Of a stretch of 64,000 nucleotides of DNA, positions 41,131 to 52,600 are shown piece by piece (position 1 is the first letter of the stretch; each line of letters starts with the position of its first letter). The stretch lies in NCBI GenBank assembly GCA_030849805.1, contig JASANZ010002242.1, positions 34,239-98,238 of the forward strand, read 5' to 3'. Source of the stretch: Sergeia podlipaevii (lineage: Eukaryota > Euglenozoa > Kinetoplastea > Trypanosomatida > Trypanosomatidae). Position numbers and translations under genes: made by a program. The notes beneath the pieces were generated by a model, which saw only the letters and a program-made list of their open reading frames with translations, searched no databases and was not told the DNA's origin.

Positions 41131-44100
41131 ATGATAACAAGAAGGCAGGCACGCTTGTTGGGCCTCACAGGCGCCAGCGAGACAGCCGATGGCGTGACTG
41201 GTCCTACTGCTACTTCAAGCAGCACTGGCAGCAGCGGCAGCAGCGGCGTGGCAACTTCTTCTGGAAGCACGGCAGACTCCTTCTCCACTACACGCAGGCA
41301 TCCACCTCCTCTTTCACTGGCCTCTCCCGGTACTCGATGTGCCAGTGGCAGCAGCTACCACAGTGCCAGTGGGCGTAGAAGCGCTAGGTTTGTGATGACG
41401 CCGAAGACGATTGCCGTGATTGCACACTGGACCACGGAGAGTACCACAGTAGGCTCGTTCCGCTATGTATCTTCATCATCACTGTCGTCAGTGCGCGTGT
41501 CTCAACCAGACAGGTCTAGCGCGTCTTCTGGTATCACTGCTTCTTCTCTCATAAAGAGTGAGCACGCAGAAGATAACGACAGTGAAGAGGAGAAGAGAAC
41601 GGAGGGAATGTGGCGTCAGGCCAGGGATACCACCAACAATGAACATTTCGAAAGTGACGAGAGACCAGATATGAAGCCTTTCTTGAAGTTAGGTCCTCGC
41701 CAGGACACTACCATTACGGCTTCCTCCTCCTCTACAGACACGGTTGCCACCACGCGCACTTCACAGCGTGAGCACAAGGGTAACAATAGTAGTACTGCTG
41801 CGAGTGGTATCACCACTACTGCTAGTACCACCTTCATTTCTCTTTCAAGTAGGGCCACAACAACGCAACTAAAGAGTGCCTGGCGCGGCGTTTTACGAGA
41901 TGTCACCACGCTGGATCGTCCAAAGCCAAGCACCAGTGTAGCATCAGCATCAGCAACGGGAGGTCCTTCTACCACTACGCTCCGCCTTCGACTACGACCC
42001 ATCAGCTCAAGTTCTGTGGTGAATGGCAAAGAAAATACCCGTATTCCTGCCAGTGGTGGCAGCGGTATGCCACGGCCGCTGCCGACGGTGCTACGTGACA
42101 TGGTGCAGCGGAGGGAGCACATTCGCTACTTGCAAGCACAGCTACGCGAAGGCATTTATTATGCGAGCTACCGCAAGGCGCACGAGGAGCGCCTCAAGCT
42201 CCTCTTTAATTGCAAGCGAGACAGCTACAGTAGCGGCGATGGGCAGCAGCAGCAGTTTGATGAGTCCGCCTACATGAAGAGCCTTGATCCCTCGCGCTCC
42301 AGCAAGGAGGCTGAGATTCTGGAGGTTCTATCAGCCATTGATACTCAGATGAACATTCAGTTCAAGTCTGTCTATCAGCTTTCCTCTTCAAGTGGCGGCG
42401 CTAGGGCAGCTGCCGAGCAGGCACACGAGGAGGGCAGCAGAAGCAGCAGCGGCAAGGAGGTGAAAGCGGATGCAGCAGGCTCCGCTTCTTCACTCTTGTC
42501 TGCACCGGCCTCGTCTTTAGGGGCTACTGAGCGTCTTGCCGCTGTGGATGCCGCCATCCGTAACGCCACGCGACTCGTACCCGCGTTTGATGACATGTTG
42601 ATGCCCTACCAACAGGAGGGTGTGCGCTGGATATTGCAGCTCAATCTCATTGAGCACATGAATGGCATTCTCGCGGATGACATGGGTCTTGGCAAGACGG
42701 CTCAGACCGTGCTGTATTTATCGTGCTACAAGACACTAGTTGAAAAGGTGATTGAGGAGCCGCTACATGTGTTGCTGCAGTGGCATCGCGTTGCCTTTCA
42801 ACGCAGCGGTACTGCTGCTGCTGCTGCTGCTGCTAGCAGCTTGTCATGCTTACCTGCAGCAGCTGGGAAGCTGCCATTGCTTAGGCAGGCCGCGCGGAGG
42901 GTTCTTGATTCTCTACCCTTTCCTCTGGCCTGTATCTCTCGGAGTCGTAGCAGCAATGGAGATAGAGATTTCACTCATAATGGCAGGTGCGGTGGTGATG
43001 GAGGAGCATCGACCTCCTCTCTGCTTCTGCCGCCGCGGTCATCGTCGTCGTCTTCGTCAATTATGATGGTGGTCGATAGAGAAGATGCCTGTGCGGAGGC
43101 GATATGCAGGCTGAAGCAGCTCAAGAAGTGGGTTCTTCAGCTCTCAGAAGAGCGCGCAGTGGAGCTGCTGGCGCAGCAGAGGTCCTTCTTGCCCACTGCC
43201 TCCTCCCGCAGGAAGGCTGGCGTCAAGGATAGTGCCCAGCAACACAATAACTCCACACTGCAGCCCCAGGATGAGAATGAAAATGTTGTTGCTAAGGATC
43301 GTGCCTCGCCGCCGCCGCCGCAACCCATAAAGCGGAAGCGAGGCAGACCCTCACGTGCAGATCAACTCGCCGCTGCTGCTGCTGCTTCTGGCACATCACT
43401 TACTACTGCGTCCTCGTCACCATCATCATCCACATTTACATCGGAGGCACATCCCCAAGCCGGCGCTGGCCTACATCTGCCTCACACAGCCGCCACCACC
43501 GCTCCTTCCACTACGGAGGATGGTGAGGGAGGGCACTACACCGCGTCCATGAATGAGGCTCTAGAGCGACCCATTGCCCTGCGACCTTTGCTTATCATTG
43601 CTCCACTCTCTACGCTACCACATTGGCGGGCTGAGTTTTCTCACTTTGGGGTTTCATCGCTGCTCTTCACTGTTTATCTCATCAACGGACCACGTGCAGA
43701 GCGAGATGACCGAGTGAAGGCGTTCTTGAAGCACGTGGAGAGGCTCGAGAGTGAGGCGGTGAGCGCAGCTGTAGGAATCGGAAGAGCTATTTGGGATAGT
43801 GACGAGGAGGAGATGGACAGTGGTAGTAGTGGCGTGCAGGAAGCGGGCAGTAGGCCGCAAGGGTGGATGTCGAACGGGTCAAGGAAATCACTACGTACTG
43901 AGGGGGCATCACCGGCTACTGCTTCGGCCACAGCCCACAGCAAGCCCGAGAGGACAGGCCTTTTCAGTTCTACACCCGTGCTTGTGATCCCGCATGATCT
44001 GCTCGTACGCCATCTGCTTGGTGTGCAGCGGCACATCCCATCGGTTTCTTGGCATGTGGTCGTCATGGACGAGGCCCAGCGTATCAAAAACGTGCGTGGT

Positions 44101-46092
44101 GGGCTCTTCTCAAAGGTGTGTGCTCTCAAGAGCATTTCTCGACTTGTGCTGACAGGCACACCGCTGCAGAACAACATCACCGAACTCTTTGCTCTTCTCC
44201 AGTTTTTAGCGCCGCTCTCATTTCATACTAAACAGCAAGGTCAGCTTTTGGAGCAGCTGGATGAGGCTCTCAGTGAGGCCAGTCGATCCAACGCGCTAGA
44301 GGACAAGGAGCTGCATATTTTGTTATGCCGTCGCGTCCACAGGCTGCTCGCGCCCTTTATTCTTCGCAGAGATAAATCAGTCGTAAAAGCGATGTTGCCT
44401 GCCAAGAAGGATTTTGCGGTCTTGTGCCCCTTATTGCCTTTCCAGAAAGATCGCATTGATGAGCTGGTAGAAAAGCAGCGTGCGGGGTGTCTAAGTGGCA
44501 ACCTGCACATACAAATACGTAAAGTGTTGCTGCATCCTTACACAATGCTTCCTTACTTTTATATTGACGAGGACGTGGTGCGGACATCGGGCAAGTTACT
44601 GGTGCTTGACTTCATGATGCAGTTCCTGCAGCGCACAGGGCACAAATTTTTAGTGTTTTGCAGCTGGACACTCGTGCTGGATGTTGTTGAGACGCTGTGT
44701 GGGATGCGGGGGATGCCGTACGTGCGACTTGATGGGCGGACCTCTGTGGAACAGCGCGAGGCCAATATTCGGCTCTTCAACCACAGCCATCATCATAGCG
44801 ACAGTGAGCAAGCGAGCGGCTCCAAGTGTGGTGGAGCCAGCACCAGCAGTACCATCATTGGTGGCACTACACAGGGAAGCAATCCGTGCTGCTTTCTTAT
44901 CAGCAAAGCTGCTGGTGGCGTCGGCCTCAACCTTCAGTCTGCTGACACCGTGATCCTACTTGACGTCGACTACAACCCGCAGAGGGACAACCAGGCCCTC
45001 TCCCGTGTCTACCGAGTCGGCCAGAAGCGCGAGGTACGCGTGCTGCGGCTATTGATCGATCACGAGATTGAGCATAGTGTGCTGGCGATTCATCAAGCAA
45101 AGGAGAATCTTGACCAGGCGGTGGTGCAGGCGGGGAAATACGACCTGCACTCTTCCGCGGGCGAGCGTGAGGCGGAGCTGCACAAGGTGTTTAACCGTGT
45201 TGCTGCGGGAGCCGGCCAAGGCGGCACGTCATCAACTTTTCCAACGAGTGTGTTTCCTGATGGTGATGTCGATAACGCACAACAGGTCGTTGCAGAGCAC
45301 AGCAGAGGCAGCAACGGTGAGGCTGGCGATGACGATGACGATGACGATGACGATGATGCAGGTGAGGATGACGTATGGATGGGGAAGGGAGAGGAGGGTG
45401 GGGACGTATTGGAGACATCACTGCCGTGGTCACCCACAACGCGGCAGCCGCGTGCCAGTGACGCAGCACCTGGCTCTCCCATTTTTCCCTTTGGACCTGG
45501 TGGAGAGGAGGATGAGGAGGAGCAACAACACACAGAGAGCTATGAGATGAACCTGGAAAGACCTACTGAGGGAAGCAAAAAGGAAGACTGGCGGCAGCGC
45601 GCTGATCAAGAGACTTTGACGACTACCACGATCAGCTCCCAATGCAGTAGCGATAGGAGCAGCAACAAGGAGGATGACAGCAGCTCACCGCCTGCTATGC
45701 GAGGAAGTCGCAAGCGAGTTCGTCGTGTTACGTTCGCGCCAGAGGTGCTTGCGCAAGAGCGAGGGAACAACGACAAGAACGTTAAACTGGCAGATCTTTT
45801 TCTTGAGGAGGAGGAAGGTGGAATGGCAAGCGAGGTACGCCAGGGACCGAGCTCTCCAACTTTTCAGTCTATATCATCCTCACTGCGCTCTAGCACCAGG
45901 CGTCGCTTAGAACAGAAGACACCACCGCCACCACCGGCGTCTTATATCTTGGCGATGAAAGAACGCTTGAAGCACGTGCTGCTGCGCGGGAGCGGGGAGG
46001 GGGAGGCCGCGGTGCTAGATGCAATGCTTGCAGAGCAGACGCGGCAGTTGAGAGAGGCGGAATCAGAACTCAATGCCGATAGCGGACCTTGA
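41131..46092 (+). CDS. SNF2-family chromatin-remodelling ATPase with AT-hook
   Basis: The protein has 1653 residues. It is a DNA-translocating ATPase of the SNF2 family, nuclear by inference. Motif I is ADDMGLGKT with Lys522. Motif Ia, IIAPLSTLPHW, is near 820. Motif II is the DEAQ form at 980-983 (VVMDEAQRIKN). Motif III is LTGTPLQNN. Motif V region reads SKAAGGVGLNLQSAD, and motif VI RVYRVGQ is at 1292-1298; all are intact. An insertion of about 300 low-complexity residues separates motifs I and Ia and carries an AT-hook (KRKRGRPS, about 734-741). A smaller Ser/Gly insertion interrupts the second lobe. The first ~490 residues and the last ~300 (with ten consecutive Asp at 45328-45357) look disordered. 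No bromo-, chromo- or SANT domain is seen, so the subfamily is open; the motif forms are closest to ISWI/SNF2-like members. Confidence 0.93.
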   Translation: MITRRQARLLGLTGASETADGVTGPTATSSSTGSSGSSGVATSSGSTADSFSTTRRHPPPLSLASPGTRCASGSSYHSASGRRSARFVMTPKTIAVIAHWTTESTTVGSFRYVSSSSLSSVRVSQPDRSSASSGITASSLIKSEHAEDNDSEEEKRTEGMWRQARDTTNNEHFESDERPDMKPFLKLGPRQDTTITASSSSTDTVATTRTSQREHKGNNSSTAASGITTTASTTFISLSSRATTTQLKSAWRGVLRDVTTLDRPKPSTSVASASATGGPSTTTLRLRLRPISSSSVVNGKENTRIPASGGSGMPRPLPTVLRDMVQRREHIRYLQAQLREGIYYASYRKAHEERLKLLFNCKRDSYSSGDGQQQQFDESAYMKSLDPSRSSKEAEILEVLSAIDTQMNIQFKSVYQLSSSSGGARAAAEQAHEEGSRSSSGKEVKADAAGSASSLLSAPASSLGATERLAAVDAAIRNATRLVPAFDDMLMPYQQEGVRWILQLNLIEHMNGILADDMGLGKTAQTVLYLSCYKTLVEKVIEEPLHVLLQWHRVAFQRSGTAAAAAAASSLSCLPAAAGKLPLLRQAARRVLDSLPFPLACISRSRSSNGDRDFTHNGRCGGDGGASTSSLLLPPRSSSSSSSIMMVVDREDACAEAICRLKQLKKWVLQLSEERAVELLAQQRSFLPTASSRRKAGVKDSAQQHNNSTLQPQDENENVVAKDRASPPPPQPIKRKRGRPSRADQLAAAAAASGTSLTTASSSPSSSTFTSEAHPQAGAGLHLPHTAATTAPSTTEDGEGGHYTASMNEALERPIALRPLLIIAPLSTLPHWRAEFSHFGVSSLLFTVYLINGPRAERDDRVKAFLKHVERLESEAVSAAVGIGRAIWDSDEEEMDSGSSGVQEAGSRPQGWMSNGSRKSLRTEGASPATASATAHSKPERTGLFSSTPVLVIPHDLLVRHLLGVQRHIPSVSWHVVVMDEAQRIKNVRGGLFSKVCALKSISRLVLTGTPLQNNITELFALLQFLAPLSFHTKQQGQLLEQLDEALSEASRSNALEDKELHILLCRRVHRLLAPFILRRDKSVVKAMLPAKKDFAVLCPLLPFQKDRIDELVEKQRAGCLSGNLHIQIRKVLLHPYTMLPYFYIDEDVVRTSGKLLVLDFMMQFLQRTGHKFLVFCSWTLVLDVVETLCGMRGMPYVRLDGRTSVEQREANIRLFNHSHHHSDSEQASGSKCGGASTSSTIIGGTTQGSNPCCFLISKAAGGVGLNLQSADTVILLDVDYNPQRDNQALSRVYRVGQKREVRVLRLLIDHEIEHSVLAIHQAKENLDQAVVQAGKYDLHSSAGEREAELHKVFNRVAAGAGQGGTSSTFPTSVFPDGDVDNAQQVVAEHSRGSNGEAGDDDDDDDDDDAGEDDVWMGKGEEGGDVLETSLPWSPTTRQPRASDAAPGSPIFPFGPGGEEDEEEQQHTESYEMNLERPTEGSKKEDWRQRADQETLTTTTISSQCSSDRSSNKEDDSSSPPAMRGSRKRVRRVTFAPEVLAQERGNNDKNVKLADLFLEEEEGGMASEVRQGPSSPTFQSISSSLRSSTRRRLEQKTPPPPPASYILAMKERLKHVLLRGSGEGEAAVLDAMLAEQTRQLREAESELNADSGP

Positions 46093-46612
46093 AGAAGAAG
46101 AAGAAGAAAAAAGAAGAAAAAAAAATAGAGAAAGAGAGTGGTGCAACGATTATCATCATCTTCTATCCCCATAACGCAGGCATAAATGAAGCCTCTCTGT
46201 CTGTATTGTTGGTTTGGCTTCTCTTGTTCTATTTATTCTTATTCTTTTCTTTTCTCCTTTCAACTTGCGTCTTTCTTTTTTAAAAATTATTTTTATTTTC
46301 ATTAAGCGATAAGGTAGAGTGAGAAACATACACGTGTGCAAACACATAGGTGGATACCACCAAAGCCAAAGCTACTAGGAGCAAAGTAGTGAAGCAGTAG
46401 CAACAAGACCAACAGGAACAAACGCACAAAGCGTACGAAAAATCAAAGACAAAGGGCCATAGAAATCTCCTTTTTTTTCTTTTACGCAACTGCACAGTTG
46501 CTATTTTTTTCTCTTTTTTTTAAAGAAAGTGACTTTGCTTTTATTATTATTGTTATTATTCCATCCATTGTCTCATCTTCTTTTTTTTATTATTGGATTT
46601 AGGAGTTGAATT
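46093..46612 (+). other. Intergenic region with short predicted leader
   Basis: No gene is seen. A GAA-rich stretch follows the stop. T-rich sequence and an ATT run (46541-46560) precede AG at 46601-46602, 11 nt before the next ATG; an alternative AG lies near 46524. Confidence 0.5.
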
Positions 46613-48238
46613 ATGAATAGTGCGCTTCACATCAGTGGAAGTGTCTATGCCTACGTGGATCAACTTGCTATTTCTTTTTCTCACTCGCCTACCCCGTGCG
46701 AGCACCATCATCAGGAGCACTATGCCGATGCGCCATCATTGGATCGATCGTACATTTGTGCCGATGCACATCAACCGTTGAATTCAGGTGGTGTTGGTGT
46801 CTCACTTGGTTATCTTCATCAGATGCAATCGACGACGTGGGCACCTGATCATGAGTTTCTCCACCATGGAGGTGGTAGCGGTACGATTCATAATGATGGT
46901 ATGGATAGTGTGAGGGTTGGCGAAGTAATGTGCTATCCTTCCCAGCGCGGTAATGGAGGCCTTGCGTGTCATGAGGCACGACACAGGCCCACTTCCTCCT
47001 TATCCGTCATTGCAGGATTTTCAGCACTAGCGCCAAGCGTGAGGCTAACGTACAAGGAGATGTCCCTCACCAGTATTGCCACCTCATCCCTACGATCTTC
47101 CACTAATGTACAGGGCCGGAGCAACACACATTCTGGCCTTTCCTCCCATGGGCGTAGTGAATCTCTTTCCTACTTAGACGGGTATAGTAGCGGTGAAGGC
47201 GATACGGAGGATGATCCTCCATTAATGGGGAGTGTCAGCCTTGCAAGTCTTTCTGGCTCCTCCTCGCATGAAGGGGACTCACCCGAAGCCCTTGCCATGA
47301 GCTTTCCCATTGGTCAGTATCTTTCTTTCCACAATGTCTCCATTGCAATTCCACCAGCGCTTGTGTCGGGCGCGATCAACAGTACCGAGCGTGCGCTTCT
47401 GTGTGGGTCTATGGCGGCATGTGAGCAGACACGCCTCCCTCGCCCGGTTTCTAGTACCCACTATTCCAAGTGCAAAAGCAAAAAGGCGCGCAGTAGTTAC
47501 AACAACGGCAGTACTAGCAGGAGCAAAAACTTGAGCAAAAGCGAGAATAACGAGTCCTCTCGTAACTTGCTTTACATCGAGACACACTACGCAGCCTCTC
47601 CGGTGTCTTCTTCTCTCTCACAGCTCCCCCAATCAGCAGCAGCACCTTCGTCTTCAACGTCGTCTAACCTTCGTAGGTTTCTCAACCCATTATACCTCTT
47701 TAAGCGCCTTCGCAACGGCAGGCCAGGAGTGGAGAAGGACAGCAGGCACGGCCACCAGCGGCTTAGCAAAGGCGCAAGGAGCTCTTCTTCTTCTGTTTCT
47801 TCTCCATCACTGACCACGCGAGGAGAGAGTCTGAGCGATGCGGAGTGTGCGTGCATCGATCTGGATGCCGTCTTTGCACCTTTATTGCTAGAGTATTTAG
47901 CGCTCCCGCGTGACTCAGAGCATAGCGCAACACCCAATGCTGCTCGCAGGGACATCACCGCTACCACGTGTGAAGCCCCCGTGCTTGAGTTGATGAGAGA
48001 GCAATATTCATTTCAGAGTGGGGGTATGCTTCGTGGCGTTGGTGATGCTTGTGATGGGACTGGCGGTGCTGGCAGCATGGAGCAGGGTAGTGACTCTACT
48101 GAAGGCAGCAAGCAGCGAGTATTTATGAAACAGCTCATCGTGCCTGTGAGTGGGGAGGATGTTGTGCTGGGTGGAGGTCATGTGACACTACGAATGACGC
48201 TATCCTTTCGTCCTGGTGCAGGGCCGGAACCCTTCTAG
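46613..48238 (+). CDS. Hypothetical Ser-rich protein
   Basis: The protein has 541 residues and no family I recognise. The N-terminus (MNSALHISGSVYAYVDQLAISF) has a beta-like pattern and the C-terminus (FMKQLIVPVSGEDVVLGG, then HVTLRMTLSFRP) another, separated by Ser-, His- and basic-rich sequence. A basic cluster at about residues 355-385 (LRRFLNPLYLFKRLRNGR) could be an amphipathic or nuclear-targeting helix. No membrane span is seen. It sits between the SNF2 and FCP1-like genes, but co-transcription in trypanosomatids does not imply shared function. Confidence 0.82.
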   Translation: MNSALHISGSVYAYVDQLAISFSHSPTPCEHHHQEHYADAPSLDRSYICADAHQPLNSGGVGVSLGYLHQMQSTTWAPDHEFLHHGGGSGTIHNDGMDSVRVGEVMCYPSQRGNGGLACHEARHRPTSSLSVIAGFSALAPSVRLTYKEMSLTSIATSSLRSSTNVQGRSNTHSGLSSHGRSESLSYLDGYSSGEGDTEDDPPLMGSVSLASLSGSSSHEGDSPEALAMSFPIGQYLSFHNVSIAIPPALVSGAINSTERALLCGSMAACEQTRLPRPVSSTHYSKCKSKKARSSYNNGSTSRSKNLSKSENNESSRNLLYIETHYAASPVSSSLSQLPQSAAAPSSSTSSNLRRFLNPLYLFKRLRNGRPGVEKDSRHGHQRLSKGARSSSSSVSSPSLTTRGESLSDAECACIDLDAVFAPLLLEYLALPRDSEHSATPNAARRDITATTCEAPVLELMREQYSFQSGGMLRGVGDACDGTGGAGSMEQGSDSTEGSKQRVFMKQLIVPVSGEDVVLGGGHVTLRMTLSFRPGAGPEPF

Positions 48239-49677
48239 AGTCGTGATTTTTTTTTTTCCTACAAAATGTTTTTTATACATTCTATTGCTTTTTTTTTTTT
48301 TGACGTATTAGATCATGCCTTTGCCATGTAAATATGTTCGAGAACGCTTATATATATTTCACTCAGAGGAGGTTTCAAGAATTATGAGAAAAACAGAATG
48401 ATGAAAGAACGAAGGGTCGATAGCTTTTAGATTCTTTTCTCTGATCTGCTTATTTTTTTCTTTGATGAAATGCGAGAGGGGGGGACAATGGTGATAAGAG
48501 GAACTGGTCACTGCTGAAATGGAGCAAAAATTGTGTGCGAAATGATGTTATTATTATTATTATTATTTGGCAGTTTATTTTTTACATGACATTCTCATTA
48601 TTTCTTAGCAAGCAGAATCTCTTTTTTTTTTTCTTTTGCAAAATGCCTTTATGGACCCCACACAGCCATTGCAGAGAGAAAAGAAATACATGAAAACAAT
48701 CAAGTTTCTTATATTTTCAAGAAAGTAAAGGTGGAAAGGAACCCGTGGGAACTTTTTTGTGAGTGCGAGAGGAATCTATATATTTCTTCTTATTTTTTTT
48801 ATTAAACATGAGCAAACTCTGATTATGCATTTCCAGGGGCAAACATACGCCTTCTTTGTGTTCATGTATGCCCTAATTTTTTTTTAAAAAAATTCTCCTG
48901 ATGTCAAGCAAGGTGGAACGTTGAAACCAAATAAACCCAATGTAGCCACACTCAGGTGTGAAGAAAACGAACAAACACCCTATTTATCTTCTCTTTTAAA
49001 ATCATTATCTTTTTCAAAGTCTTTACTTTTATTATTATTATTATTATTATGAAGCGTCTTCAAAGAAATGCTGCGTAGCGTACGCTTACACATATTTCTC
49101 TTGCCTACATAATCATTCCTTTTTTACTTTTATTTTTTTCCCTCTTCTATATGTATTTGTTTTTTTTGTATTTTAAATACTTTTGCTAAATTTAGCTTGC
49201 CACAGTGTGTGTGCGTGTGTGAGTAAATGATTGGCAGAATTTAACTTGCGTCAGAACTTCTTTTCTTCTTCAAGGCATACTCTTAGCAGTATATACACGC
49301 GTGCATAGACACACACACACACACACAAATACACGCACAACTACACACTTTCGAGGATAGACATCTTTTTATCTTTATTTTTTATTTTTTTTTCTTGTGT
49401 TTTCGTTGCGATATTATTACCACAATTACTTTATTGTCAGAGGAACTAGTCCTAGAGACTGAACGACATCATCTTCTTGCTATATTATTATTATTATTAT
49501 TATTATTATTAGTTTTTTTTCTTTTTTTTTTTTGAATAGAATCTGCTATTCATCTTTCTTTTTTTGCCATTGAGGCCATCATTCTATTAGTTGTTGATCT
49601 CCTAGAGGCTTGGAATACAAGTCAACTGTTGCACACATTATTGTTATTTCTATTACTATTGTCTTTAATATCTGAGG
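48239..49677 (+). other. 1.4-kb intergenic region with several ATT repeats
   Basis: No gene is seen. ATT/TTA runs lie at about 48546-48567, 49029-49050 and 49484-49510, and an (AC)n run at about 49310-49327. A T tract at about 49513-49533 followed by AG at 49538-49539 is the candidate acceptor, 139 nt before the next ATG. Confidence 0.6.
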
Positions 49678-52600
49678 ATGTCCGCAAGGAAGGGGCCACG
49701 AAGAGATGCCACAGCTGCTGCTCCAAGTGACGTGAAAGAAGACCTCAATTCACCTGCGTTGCCTCCCCGCATCACCTCCTCTCTATTCGCCAGCACACAT
49801 GACAATTTGTCTTCTTATATATCACCCCCCTTTCATTTAAAGCGGCCACAGTCACTGTTTCTTCACTCTATTGCTACCGCTGCTCCCGCTAGTGCTCAAT
49901 CTTCTGTTCTTATTAATGAAAACGAGGCTAGCTTGGCTTCCTCTGCACAGGACGCACCACCGCCGCATCACGGTCCAAGTGGGGATCTTCATGATGTGGA
50001 TGGATCTGATGATGGTGAGGACGCGTACTGTGGGCGAGGGGCCGGAAGCTTAGGCGTGAGACCTGACGGTTCCAGCGCTGAAGATCCGCACCAGACGAGC
50101 ACTAGTAGGAACGTTTCTCACGCCCCAAAGGAGAGACCTTCACACGAAATGAAAGATAAGCCTTTTCATAGTTCTAGCGGCACTGGAGGGAGTAGATCTC
50201 TAGCGCTGATGGGGACCCAGACGCAGTGCATGACTGTCTCCACGCGGCGACTTCAGCTTCTCTGCTTTGTGCTAGCAGAGTTGAGCAGTGCTTCAACGCT
50301 ACTGGAGGACTACACGCGCGGCATGCTGAATATTGCTCACAGACTTGTGGCGGCCTGGCAGGCGGCGATGGTGGCAGCGGCGGCGAAGCACAAGTGTGAC
50401 TACTGGCTGAAGGTAGCAGCAGCGGAGAAAGTCCGACGCTTTTTGAAGAGGCAACGGCAGAGACAACCACCACCACCACCACCACAACAGCAGCGCTACA
50501 GGAAAGCGAATGCCGCATCCTCCGCTTCTGCATCAGCGATAAGTAAGAAGTGGAGAACCACCCGGCGTCACGGTACGAATGTCTGCCATTCCTCCCCAAT
50601 GAGCAGCTGCAGGAGTTCCATGAGCTCATTGCCTAATGCTGAAGAAGAAGAAGAGGAAGAAGAAATTGTGGAAGCAGGGGCGAAGAGCAAGATTCATGCC
50701 GTGAATAGCGCACGGGGGACGCAGGAGACCTCCTCGACATCGCCTCATAACATTTCTTTAACTTCCAGTAATCTGCAGCTGGAAAAGGGAAGAAAGAGAA
50801 GACCATTGCCGACACACACGCGGCACTCACGCACACATGGACTCAGCGCAACGACTTCATCGCTACGGCAAGGCAAGTTGCTGCAGCAGCTTCATCAACA
50901 GCATGCCACGTATGACCACTCTCACATTCCACGACGACTGCGTCACGCCTTTTCGCATTGCCGGCACAGGGAGGACGCAGTTGCCACCCACGTTGAGTCT
51001 CTTCGTCGTGTCATTGTGAATGCGCTCTTTCAGCAATTTCTCAACGTGGCGGTGGACGTGAGTATCAACGACTTGGTACTCTATCACTGGCTGCGGCGTG
51101 GTGCGAAGAAGACCGAGATGGCATCGGATCTTTCTGAAATGACAGCAGCCGAGCAACAGGTACTTCAGGAACTACAGCAGCACAGTCAAGAGAGAAGAGA
51201 AGAAGGCAAAAATGGAGAGCGCACGAGAGAACGGAGCACCGGCGCTACTTGTGAGTTCAGTAACATCGTGGGGGATAAGGGCAATAGAGAAACGCAAGAG
51301 GTACAACGCTCTACTCCTCCTCCTTCCATGTCACGAGATAGGTGTAATGAAGCATTTAATGCCAATGTACTATCGTCAACTATAGCCACTGAAGGGAAGG
51401 TAACGAGCAACATTAGCAGCAGCAGCAGCCCCGTACGTCAGCACAGAGGAGAAGAAGAAGAAGAAGAAAAGAAGAGACGTGACCGAGATGCCGGCGGGTC
51501 ATCATGGGTGATGACACCGTGTTGTGACGAAGAAGAAGAGGAAGAGAAACGTGAGAAAGTGAAAAGCGCTACCAACGGAGTTCAGGAGTCCGCTGCTGTT
51601 AAAATTGAGCCTATCGCTTTACTCACCGACGGCGATGAAGCGGAAAGCGGCAACCGGCACGCGTACATTGGCCGAGCCACTCAGCTATGTACACAGATGC
51701 ATGATACGGACACGCTTTTAACTCCCCCTTTTCAATCTTTTTTTGCGTGCCCCACGCCACGGTCACGGATTCAGAAGGGAGCGGGTCTTGCGCGCAGCGG
51801 GAAGGAGAGTGCCTCTACCCCAAGTCCTAATCAGCGCCAGCTCTCACGGTGCGTGGGTGAGGAGGATCCGGGAAGTGTACCGTCGCCGTGTTATGGGGTA
51901 ACAGGATCCTGTACGCACAGCCAAAGCGCTGGACTTTCTGTCTATCCCCGATCTAGCTGTAGCATGCCTGAATCCTTCAGCCACTTGCAACTCTTGCAAC
52001 AACAACACAGCACACTCAGCAGCGGCAGTAAAGGCCCTTCTTCTGGGTTTACACCGGTGCCTATGGGCCATGGCGTGAGACCTGGCACTCACGGAGGTAG
52101 GTACAACCGCAGCAGCAATGTTCGAAGTAGTGATGAGACGACTGTTGCTGACTTGTCTGATGCGATCACAGCAGCACGGCTCCGCTCCTCCGCAAATGCA
52201 TTAAAGCCGTCGCAATTGGCGAGTGATATGGAGCTGCCGCGACATGGTGCCGCTGGGAGTGACTCTTCCTTGACTAGGTCGCTCCAGCAGTCGGTGACAC
52301 TGACTTCATCTCAGGTGCGGCTGCTGCGTGGATTACGACGCGAGATGCAGACGACCGAGGACCGCTTTAGGGATCTTTCCGATATTGACGAGGGTGAGGG
52401 CGTTTGCGATGATGACGAAGGGGATAGTGTTAAGGCTAGCGCAAAGGACAGGGACGCTAGCCTGAATGACACTAGACTGGAGAATGCTGAGGAGGAACAA
52501 AAAACGAGGATATACATTGACACATCTACTGCTGCCACCGCCGCCGCAACGAACTTGCGAGACCAGGACTCCTGCCTGGGCCTCAAGCGTGCTCGAGCAG

